Shown in pieces: positions 12,301 to 24,300 of a DNA stretch of 64,000 nucleotides. The stretch comes from Leguminivora glycinivorella. Taxonomy: Eukaryota > Arthropoda > Insecta > Lepidoptera > Tortricidae. Location of the stretch: NCBI RefSeq assembly GCF_023078275.1, contig NC_062980.1, positions 15,146,783 through 15,210,782 of the forward strand. Reading direction: 5' to 3'. The notes below the pieces were generated by a model, which worked only from the letters and a program-made list of their open reading frames with translations, searched no databases and had not been told where the DNA came from. A program made the position numbers and the translations under genes. The stretch's first letter is position 1, and every line of letters begins with the position of its first letter.

Positions 12301-15300
12301 TTGATAATGTTAATATTTTCGGAAATAATCGCTCCTAAAGGAAAAAAATGTGCGTCCCCTCTAACTTTTGAACCATAAGTTTAAAAAATATGAAAAAAAT
12401 CACAAAAGTAGAACTTTATAAGGACTTTCTAGGAAAATTATTTTAAACTTGATAGGTTCAGTAGTTTTTGAGAAAAATACGGAAAACTACGGAACCCTAC
12501 ACTGAGCGTGGCCCGACACGCTCTTGGCCGGTTTTTCCATTTAAATCCTTCCGACATCCGATATCGGATCGGATAACAACGGACTAAGACAATAGATACT
12601 GTATCCCATCAAAAACAAAACTTGTAAAAACACCAAGTCTTCGCAACTCAGTTTGTTCGCGCCCTTTTCATTCATTATCATTCATATCGTCCATCCCGTT
12701 CGCTCTTCCTTATGATAGGTTCAACCTCATTTTTATTTGTCGTGTCACCCGCCTTTTTGCCGACCTTCTTAAAAAATATAAGAAAATACGTCAATCTGCT
12801 AAACTAAAAGACATTCGATGTCAATGTGAAAAAATATCCGCAACGACGAATAAAGTTATAATTATTAATTAAATAAATAACGATTCGCGAGTGTACACAA
12901 GAAAGAGTGAACCAAGTAAATATTCGAAAGGGTGGCCGCCCGCTGAACTGTCGAGAAAACAACAGCAGTAAGTTCGGCACGCATCAATTACCATAATTTT
13001 ATTTTTGCGTTTTATTTTATTTTATATTACAATAGTTCGTCAGGAACTACGTAATCGCTGGTCCTTCAACACAGTTCTTCTGGCGTAAAAAAGAGTTGAG
13101 ATCCCTGTAATACCAAGTCGGTTAATTTATTCAGTCCCTAATACTTTAAAGGACCTTCTGCCATAAATTATTACGTAGTTTACTAATAGCTATACTTTCG
13201 TATTTTGCATTTCTCATGATGCGTCGAATAGCATTCAAATGTATAAGATGAAAACTCGACTCGACGCCGCTCGATTCCGCATATGTGGAAGCCAGGCTTT
13301 ATGGAAAAAGTAGGTTTTTGTGACAACTACCAATAAGATTTTGCCAGGGAGACTAGAGATAAGGAGGAAAGTCTGTCGAAGTAGAACAGTCGCAAAAATG
13401 ACCGGCTGAGCCTTTATAATTGCAGTTACAAATATCTCCGCTTGGAGCGCATGTCTCGCTCAATGATCAGCGATGTGAGATGACATTAGACGTTCTTTTT
13501 AACCGACTTCAAAAAAGGAGGAGGTTCTCAATTCGACTGAATGTTTTTTTTTTTTTTTTGTATGTATGTTACTCGATATCTCCGAGAATCGTGGACCGAT
13601 TTTCAAAATTTTTTTTTTGATCGAACGGGTATAACCCCGAGATGGTCCCATTGGCACCAAGTCAGGGTCTGATGATGGGATCTTGGAGAAATCGAGGGAA
13701 CTCTTCAAATGTTATAGGCACATGTAATGTTTTTGGTGTATTTTTCAAAGTTACACCAGTATTTACGCCTGACGGTAGTAATTTTATGTGGCTGAGCTGA
13801 TGATGGAAGGTCAACTCCTCAATGGTTAGGAGTTAAGGGATAATTCTTTCACTACTGTACATATATTCGGACTGATACATATAATATCACTAGGAACCAC
13901 TAAAAATCAACAAATAAATTAACTTTTTAACAAAAAATAAAACCGCCTTCAAAAATAAGCGCGTTACAAAACACGGAGAAACTAAAAAGCAAAAAATAAT
14001 AAACCTTTGAATTCATATTTCTTATCGTATTGCAATAATCTAAACATCCAAATTATAAACAAATCAATTATTTTTGGAGTCGAGTCGAGTCGAGTCGAAT
14101 AAAAGTGACGTTATTCTAAAACAAATTTAAAAAAACCGGTCAAGTGCGAGTCGGAATCGCCCACCGAGGGTTCCGTACAAACTTTCAAACTCCCCAGTTA
14201 AAATAATCTCACGTTTTCACATACCTCTAACGACTTGACTAGAAGACAAAAGTATAGGTACTAATGAGCATTATTGTGTATAGCGCCATCTCTCGGTGAA
14301 TTCGCTAACTAATTTGCGCGACCATATTAGTATGTTGGTTTTTCAGGGATTATTCTTTATAATGTTAACCGATTTAAACAATTTTTACTTTATTGGAAAG
14401 AATTTGATTTACGTAACATCTCGTATTAATTTGAAGTACTATATACATCCGCAAAGGTGGGTAAATTAAAAGTAAAAATCTGAAAAGTTTTTTGTGAATT
14501 AAAAAAAAGGTTTTCAAGATACAAACACGATTATATTTTTCCTGTAATATTTAGCATAAAACAAATGTTTCCTAAAATTTTCATAATTTTTCGTTGGTAA
14601 ACTTCGGAGATAAGGGGGGGGGGGAACGGTATTTTTTTTTACATTTTCCTTCAAAATTACTTTTTTTCCACAACAAAAATTTAAAAAAAAATAGTTTATT
14701 TACGTTCAATTTGAGCTCTTTCTAACGATACCCCACTTGACCTAGTAACTTGAAATTTACAGTTTGCCCCCCTTTCATTTTGGCCATGTTCTACAATTAA
14801 AATTAATAAATTAAAAAAAATTATATGTTCTATTTGTAGAGGTTCACAATGTTCACAACTATTAACTAAATTTCAAGTTGATAGCATTAGTAGTTCTCGA
14901 GATATTTAGGAATGTGACAGACGGACAGAGTCGCACCATAAGGGTTCCTGTTGTACCTTTTTGGTACGGAACCCTAAAAATGATATTGCGCTACCTCTTT
15001 CTTAGTTTGCCCCTTCTATTCGGGCCCCGTAACGCCTAGGGTTCTGTTGCCTACGTATTGACTTATTGAGGTGGCGTTCTTTTGTGACATGTCGAAACCT
15101 GCGCTGTTCTGATGTTGGAATCCATGAAGAGTTGAGGGATTTTTTAGCAACTCAAGCATTTTCTCTTGTAAATTAACACTAATTAACTTGTAAATTTATT
15201 TTTTATGTTACAGTGATTCTTCATCGGACCAAGGCCGATTTGTCCAGGACCAATTTTCGGATCTCCTGGGCTTCCTGGAACAAGGACTAGTGATTGTTTC

Positions 15301-18300
15301 GAGGAGCTTTCATGGTGTTGGCTCTTGATATTTTATCGTGAAACGCAGGTATCCTTTCAATTGCTAGTTTTTCAATTCCACATTCGACGTTCAAATACAA
15401 CTTTGCCCCCTTGTATAACAAATAACTATTACTGCCAAGTGCCAAGCCCTTTGCACACGCCAATGGTTGGAAACTTCTGATTTATTCGTGATCATTATTA
15501 TTGCAGATTTAATGATGAAGGCGCGTCGGAACCCAAACGTCAAGAATCGCCGACGTTCACGGAAGCAGCTACAATGAGCGGAGAATCTGAGAGCCAGGTA
15601 TAGTTCGTCCGGCAGTGTAAGAGCCAAAAGCCATAAAGATAAGCTAATTATTCATCTATTGTTAACCATTGTATGCCATTGTAACAAGTTTTATGGCTTT
15701 TAGCTCTTAAACCGTCGGACAGACTATAATAAGTTTAACAAAATTGAAAATATCTGTGTATCTACAATGCCAACAATAGAGGAAAAACGACTTAACCATT
15801 TAATGCACAGCGATGTATATATGCATCATCTATTTTTGACTGTAATGACAGCATGTCAAAATACAAATTTGAATTAATCTTTGTCAAGGTCATGCATTTA
15901 AGGGTTAAATTTATAAAAATAAAAGCTTGAATTCATAAAAAAATACTGAACTGATTATTTGAAAAGAGTTATGTCCCTTTTTTAACAGACTTTTTTTATC
16001 GAAAATAAAGGAGGTTATATAATTATTAGGGTTCATGTTTTTCTTTAACTTTACCGCCGCTCCAAATCTCAAGGAAGGGGTTCTCAATTCGTCGTTTTTT
16101 GGTTTTAGGGTTCCGTACCAAAAAGGTACAAAAGGAACCTTTATGGTCCCACTCTGTCCGTATGTCTGTCTGTCTGTCATATTTCTAAATATCTCGAGAA
16201 CTAGGTAATTTTGCTATCGATTTGAAATTTGGAACAGGTATGAACATTTTTAACTTCTAATGGCAAACTGTAAATCATGTCAAGCTACTACGTCAAGTGG
16301 GGTATCGTATGAAAAAGCTCAAATTGTACATATCAAAACTATTTTTAACCGCCGCCTCAAATCTGTCAAGGAAGGAAGGTTCTAGGGATGGTCAGAGGGC
16401 GCTGCGAGTCCTTGTATAGATTACTCATATGAGAGATAATTTCGACCTCAGCATCTGTGACCTGGGTGGCCGAGCGGAAATAGGCATCTGCCGCGATTGC
16501 AGGGTACGTTGGTTCGATTCCAGCCTCAGGCACTGGAGGCCTTGGTCACTTTTTCTTTCATATGTGTAATTTATTTCGGTTTTAAAAACTAATCAGATTT
16601 AAAATTCAATTTAACCACCCTTGCGGATTTTATCGAACAGATCGAACTACAAATGAATACGAGATTATACGTAAAAAAAATCTCTTCTAAATAAAGATTA
16701 AACTATGCAAATGAGTTAACATTAAGAAATAATTATCCCTGAAAAACTAACATACTAAACAGGTCGCGCAAATTAGTTAGCGAATTCACCGATACCTATA
16801 GGTAATTATAGTCAAATCTTTAAAGTTATAGGTACATATATGAGATACATGAGATTATTTTAACTTTTGTAAGTTTGTACGGATACTACTCAGTGGGCCA
16901 GTCCGACTCGCACTTGACCGGTTTCTTTATGTTGTCGATTTCTCCGTTGTTACAGGACCGATTTCATTTTTTTTTTGATTGAATGTATATATGTATACAG
17001 ATTTGAGATTAGTCCTATTTTTATCAAAACCCAGTTCTGATGATGGGATCCTGGAGAAATCAAGGCAACTCCTCGAATCTTGAAGGCATACATGTGGTGA
17101 TTTTTGTGTTTTTATAAGAACAGCATGCATATACGTACGGAACAGTGACATTTGGTGCAGTGGAACTGCTGATGATGGTCAGAACGGAACTCCTCAAGTC
17201 TGAAAGGCACACTCATAGTGACTTTGGTATTTTTATAAGAACAGCATGCATTTATGTTCAGAACAGTGGAACTCAGTGCAATGGAACTGATGATGATGGA
17301 AATGGATCAGAATGGAACTCCTCAAATCTGCACGGCACACTTACAATGAATTTGGTATTTAAATGAGAATAGCTTTAATTTAAGTACATTCATAACAGTG
17401 ACATTTGGTGCAGTGGAACTGCTGATGATGGTCATAAAGGAACTCCTCAAATCTGGACGACACACTTATAGTGACTTAATTTAGTATTATTATAAGAACA
17501 GTATGCATTTACGTTCAGAACAGTGGTCGCGTTAGAGCTCGCGGGTTCGAACCCCGGATCGCACTAATGAGGTTTTTGGAATTTATGTGCGAAATGTCAT
17601 TTGATATTTGCCAGTAGCTTTTCGCTGAAGGACAGCATCGTGAGGAAACCGGGTAATCCTAATAAAGCCCTAATTACCCATCGGGTTGGAAGGTCAGGTG
17701 GAAGTCGCTTTCGTTAAACTAGTGCCTACGCCAAATCTTGGGATTGATTGTCAAAGCAGACCCCAGGCTCCCAAAGACCATAACTTTAATTTATTCAGGT
17801 ATACATATATTGGTTTTTGTGTTATTATAAGAACAGCATGCGTTTACGTACGGTCGACTACAAAGAGATGTATACACTTTTTCAGCTTCTTGCATCGTAA
17901 TAAGGTGAGAAATGGATACATCTCTTTGTAGTCGACCGTACCGAACAGTGACATTTAGTGCAGTGGAACTGCTGATGATGATCAGAACGGAACTACTCAA
18001 ATTTGAACGAGACACTTATTATGACTTTGGTTTTAGGATTCCGTACCTCAAAAAGGAAAAACGGAACCCTCATAGGATCACTCGTGCGCCTGTCTGTCCG
18101 TCTGTCACAGCCTATTTTCTCCAAAATTACTTGAGTTTGGGGTTGGTGCAGTGGAACTGCTTATGATGATCAGAACGAAACTTCTCAAAGACGACACAAA
18201 AGGATCTTTGTTTGCTAAGCATATTGAGTTTTTAACTCAAATTTTGTCAAACTCGATTTCTTATAGGTAGTCGGATATTGGATTCATGACGAATTGAGGG

Positions 18301-21300
18301 AACTCCTTAAACCTTAACGGTAGGTATACGTTCGGTTATTGATGTATTCATTTGTATTTCCATCAAATAACCAGACATTGAAAGCAGTTTTAAAAAATAC
18401 ACATTTCTACACAACATGGAACTTGACTGTACTTAAAATAAATTATTTAATACCATGCACGAAATAAAGCATCAGATAAATATAAGGAAAACATGGATAG
18501 AAGTTATTTTTAAATACAAATTCTATTTAATTCGTCAGGTAGAAATATATAAAGTAAATGAGTTGAACGTGACGTCACTCAATTCGATTTCATATTAGCA
18601 AAACGTTAAAATTCGTTTTGACAGTTCTTAAAGGAAGCTGATTTGACTAGGAGGCAAGTAGCCTATTCAACATTCGTAAGTACCTTCACCAGAACTCCAA
18701 AAGCGGCGGTTTTTTAGGGTTCCGTACCAAAAAGGTACAAAAGGAACCTTTATGGTGCCGTTCCGTCCGTCTTGTGTGTCCGTCCGTCTGTCACATAACT
18801 TAATATCTCGAGAACTACTTATATTACGGCTTTTTAACCGGAGCTACAGTCCGGTCTGGGAGAAAGCGAAAGCGCAACTTGGCATGTATTAAGTGCAAAA
18901 TAGCAATAGAGTGCGATGAAAAAACATTTTCCCCCTCACTAGCTCGGAAACACGTGTTTTGTCCTTTAATACCAGCGGGTAAAAACGCATTTTATCCACT
19001 AGTGGGTAAAGTAATTTGACCTTGAATAAAGTCAAATTAACTGCTTTAAAATTGATAAATGTAGGTGAATCTAGTAATAAAGATGATTTACCACCTGTGG
19101 AACTACTGGAAGCAGTGATAAACGCATTTTTTGCGTTGTAGTTTCCTCGCTATAGTGAGGGGAAAAGTTTTGTGTTACACTCGGGTGCAAATGTATTTTA
19201 CTTCTCGTGTTTTAAAACACGCAAGTTTAGAGTTCTATTCTCGAACCACTCACTTCGCTCGTGGTTCAACTATAGAATCCTTTCACTTGCTCATTTTTCA
19301 ATTCCACACTCGGCGTTAAAATACAACTTTGCCCCCTAGCATAACAAATAACTGTTAATTAATGTTCATTGACTAAATCACCATTATCACAGGAATGCGG
19401 AGCACCTAGCTACTACTAAAATGGAGAACCCGGACCTATTAGCGACATGGAACTGACCAGGACCGTCGTGGGCTCCTCATGTGCCACCCCCGGATACCTT
19501 TTCTGATTGTGGTGTTTACAGTACAGTAGTGTACATATTCATGAAAAAAAAATTGTAGGTACTTTTTTACATTTTTAAAAAACGCACTCTGCATGGTTTT
19601 GGAGTTTCGACTTCGTGCTAGATAAAAACTCCCAGGCAAGAGCAAACAATTTTTTTTCCTAGCCTATATTTGTGACCCACTGCAAAGGCCTCTCTTTTCT
19701 TCCGCCACCCACACAGACCAATACAACAAGACGGCCCTTACAGGGCGACTCGCGGTCACCAAGCATACGACAAATCAGGTTTATAAAAGTTTGAAGGCGT
19801 GCGACACCGATCAGTAGCGCCCAAGTATACGACCCGCTAACAGTGTCCGTGTCCACTCGGGAAAAAATCTTAAATAATCAAATTTGGTTGCAAACAATGG
19901 TCTCTTACAGCATAAAGTGGTGTGGCAAGTCTTCTAACACTTCTACATATAAAAAAGATGGAATAACATTCCACAGTTAAGTCAAATTAATTATTTTGTT
20001 GAATATTGTTTATTATCCGCGGAGTTCATTTATACTGGTCAATATGGTTGTGCTGAGCGGCGCCGAGGCGCGTCCATCCCTTTTTGCCGAGTTAACAATG
20101 TGATATGCTATCCCTTTCACGTAAACGACTAGGCATGGGGCCATGTTAGTTTATGTCTGTTGCGGGAACTTCGTACTGCCGTTCGTACCATGTGCTACCA
20201 TTTTATGAAATATAAAAGAAAGCAGATTTGTAATAGTGAATAATTATCTAGAATCTGTAGAGTCTGTAGTGGTATTTAGTTCATTGATTAGTTTAGAATA
20301 TTTAGTTGGTAATTTAACTTAATAAACGTAAGTAAAAATGCACAGTTTAGTTATTAGAATGATTTTTATTGAGATGCTATCACAATCATCATCCTCCTTG
20401 CGTTATCCTGGCATCGGCATTCGCCACGGCTCATGGGAGCCTGGGGTCCGCTTTGGAAACTACTACCAAGATTTGGCGTAGGCACTAGTTTTATGGAAGC
20501 GACTGCCATCTGACCTTCCAACCCGAAGGGTAACTAGGACTTATTATAATTTAATTATAATATTATAATTTGTTGCAAAACAAATTCACCACAGTACTGG
20601 TACCGGTACCATTGTCTATAATAGACATGTCCCATTCCCATCCCTGCTGCTAATCGTAAAGGCGCGCCATTATTTGAAACGACCAATGGCAGCACCGTGC
20701 GCGCCCGCCTCACCCCGCAAGGATTGGTGATTTGCGTCTCGAACAATATCTCTTGCATTTGGCTTCTAGTGGGGTGTTCTGTGGCCACCCATCACGTTTT
20801 GCCGCCTGCTTCGGCTAGCCGCTGCAAAATACGTCGAGGTCATCTCGCCTCGTTTTTTTTGGTCTACCTCTGCCCCGACTAGTCGGGTGGTGTCCAGTTA
20901 GCAAACTATACACCCTGTTTCTATTTTAAATTATATGTGTTGTATTCTTTTCTTGTACAATAAAGTGTTTACTTACTTACTTTTTTGAATTCCGTTAACT
21001 TTAAGGGAAGGTTCTTTAGATTAAATACGATTAATTTCTCAAAAAAGCTAGCGTCTTGACTGTTACGTTTACCGAGTTTGAAAAAATAATAGTTATTTGT
21101 TTTACAAGGGGGCAAAGTAGTTGTTTAACTGGACGTGCCAATATTGATACCTGAGCAAGGGAAAGATTTCAATATTGAACCGCGAGCGTAGCGAGTGGTT
21201 CAAAAAGTGGAATCTTGAGCGTTGCGAGGGTATCGAGGCACGAAGGTAAAAGGAACTTTGCCACCGACTATATATATAGAGCAGCGAAGTGGTCCAATGA

Positions 21301-24300
21301 TAGCAACCTTCCCCTATAACTCTTTCATTAGATTTTTATAATATTAGGTAAAAGACATGGAGACAGCCAATTTTTGGCTTCACTTTTTAACGTGCTAATT
21401 CTATAGAGCCAGGTTTCTGGGCTCTCTGGTGATTCTGTGTTTTAAACACATCTTTAGAATAAAAGCTTTACCTTATGTCAAAAAAGTATTTTATTTGAAT
21501 AAAGGTATTTTGAAGATACCTATTTTTCATTTTGTATTTCAAATACCTTTTTCTAAAACTATTTTGTATTTTTATTTGAAATAGGTAAAAAACCAAAGTA
21601 TTTGCATTTTGTATTTAAATACATTGCTGGAGAGCATCACTTTGTTTTTCTGTCAATGAAAAGAAGAATATAGTAACTATGTATGAAGTCCATGTAGAGG
21701 CACTGCGTTTCAATATTAAGTATCAGTGTGAGATAAGATTTTTCAAAATAATAGTCACGATATTTGTTTAATTTGATAGTCACGTGTATTTAAACTGTAG
21801 TAAGTATCTACATTAGTTCAGAGTTTATTGCTGGGTGTGGCCATACTGTAGATAGAGCTCTTTCTTGTACTGTGCCCTTAGGTTCCCCCTTTGTAATAAT
21901 TGCAGTGGTTCTTCAAATCATACATGCGGTAAATAATGCGGTCGTGGCACGGAATATCTACTAGCTGAAGAAGAGTTACTGTCAAAGTAAAATGTGTAAT
22001 CACAGTGCCTATACTGCTATCTCTCGACACAGGCTTAAAACTTTTGAACCACAGTTTTGAAAATTTGACCCATATTCTTAGCTTGATATGAGTTAAAGTG
22101 TAAAATACTAATATTGGCGCCATCTAGCCGAGCACCCCCAAAGGTGTAAAGCCATCTAAGCCACCGTACCTTTTTCTTTATAGTTCTGAGTTTGGCCGTT
22201 TTCTTCCTATCTGTCTATACGGAGTTATATAATTGTCTTCCCCTGTTGTAAATAGCAATAGTAACAATAGTTGTGGAGTATACAGATGTATGCGACTAAA
22301 TAAATGTACAAATGTGTTCTGTGACACAAACATTTAAGACATCAAATAAAGTTTAACGAAGCTTGTTCAGTTGTTTTATTGGGCATATTCTATTATATTT
22401 ACGATCGAATGCAAAAGTATCTCCAAATGTGGTGTTACCATAGGTACAATATTTGTGAGCGTCAGAATGGCGGGTGTACATCAAGCAATCCTGGTGTGGT
22501 ATACGTCAGGAGTTAGTGCTAGCAATGTGCCAAATGTGCGCCAAAATTCGAGCAATGTGCTCTTTGAACTCCAGAGATATTTAAGAAATTAATGACACCC
22601 GCCATTCTGACGTCAGGTTGGCGGGTGTACTTCCAGTTCTAGCTAATGGCTGCTTACTCGAGGGTGAAAGTACTGCCTAAGGTTAGTGCTCGCAATGTGC
22701 TTCCACATGTATGAAACACACACTAATTCAGAGAGCCGTTGAAGAGTAATATGGGATTGAATTAAATATATCTATAACGCCTGCTGAAATAAAATAGCAA
22801 TGTTCATTGCCTGCAATGCAGCATTAACATGCAGGCGCTTTTCACAAAAAAGTGATACTCATAGATATATTTATTCAATCCCATATTACTCTTCAACGGT
22901 TCTCTGAATTAGTTTGTGTTTCATACATGTGGAAGCACATTGCGAGCACTAACCTCAGGCAGTACTTTCACTCTTGAGTAGGCAGCCATTAGCTAGAACT
23001 GGAAGTACACCCGCCAACCTGACGTCAGAATGGCGGGTGTCATTAATTTCTTAAATATCTCTGGAGTTCAAAGAGCACATTGCTCGAATTTTGGCGCACA
23101 TTTGGCACATTGCTAGCACTAACTCCTGACGTATACCACACCAGGATTGCTTGATGTACACCCGCCATTCTGACGCTCACCAATATTTTGTGTTGTAGAA
23201 TTAATTTGCCAGTGTAAAATACTAACGGAACAAAGAGTTTGCACATTTTTGTCAATATTTTTGTAGGTAAGTGCGTACTATACTTTGTCAAACAAGTGTG
23301 TCAGTAAACAAGAACAAAGAAAACTATATGCATCCTTTTCTTTAGGGTGCTATAAAAATACAACTGTATTTGTATATCGGCAGCAATATTGTGGGCATGG
23401 CAATCACATTGAATTTTAAGCGTAGCGAGGGATTTCGATAATAGTAGGTATTGAAATGTTAACGCCCAAGATGTAAATTATTAATTATGTGACAGACATT
23501 TAAAGGTATGCAAACTCGTTGCGTTAATATTCTGTACTGACAACAAAGTTCTCGAACAGAAAATTGTCAGTTTGCTCCCTCGTAGAAAAAAAACAAAGTC
23601 CCTTTTTGTGTGGGTGAGGTAAAAAACTAATCTCCGCCTTATACAAATCATTATTATTATCATAATACAAATCATTTATTCTTGATAAATATAAACAATA
23701 CAAACACATATTTAATAGTTGTGTTTGTATGTCATTGAAATGAAAACATTGGCACAAAAAAGATAGGAATTTCAATTGCAGTTTAATGGATTTAACATGT
23801 TCAAGCTATTTTGTCAATGTGAATGAGGAGACACACTGACATGTTATCCCGCCGGGCACTGACATTTTAGGCGGCGCCTGTACGTAAGTGTAATAATGGG
23901 CATGTCATTGTCGTTCATATGTGTGAGAGAGAGAAAAATATATCTTCTTCTCACTCTCACGTATTAAATTCTTTGTCTGTGCAATGGACTTATAAGGTGG
24001 CGCCATCTGTCACAAGCTTCGAGTGTGCCTCCTCATTGAATTTCAATGCAAACCCCTTGTATACTAGTGTCTGTACAGAAAGTGAGGAGTCGTGAGTCGT
24101 GGAATGTATTAGACCCCATACATTTCACGACTCTTCACTTTCCGGCCAGACTCTATGAATGGCGGCTCTGTAGGAGAAAAAAAAATTCAATTTAAGTATT
24201 TTGTAAAATGTGTGAATGTACTTACGACTTGATCCGTAAGCGTGGTTTAGAAGCAACTTGAGATTGGGTGACGTGTATATACCTCCTATAATTTGTGGCG

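Larger units (their letters stand above)
17040..18200 (+). repeat. degenerate tandem array, about 110-130 bp units
   Basis: Units repeat the order ACATTTGGTGCAGTGGAACT, GATGATGGTCAGAACGGAAC, CTCCTCAAATCTG, GGCACACTTATAGTGAC, TATAAGAACAGCATGC. At least four units lie in 17,040-17,525; more follow at about 17,810-18,030 and 18,140-18,190. The array derives from the tail of repeat H and is interrupted by a SINE-like element and by a 92-bp palindrome. Confidence 0.75.

Noticed and set aside
12580..12967. 5' non-coding exon of a nested gene (ends before GTAAGT)
   Set aside because: No downstream exons with compatible frames were found, and a donor-like word alone is common by chance.
17040..18200. 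CRISPR-like or satellite array
   Set aside because: Units are degenerate, adjoin without unique spacers and derive from a transposon tail; the genome is eukaryotic.
22444..23291. Two open frames with an identical 47-residue end, one on each strand
   Set aside because: They are the two arms of the fold-back element read in opposite directions; identity follows from the palindrome and is not evidence of a gene family.
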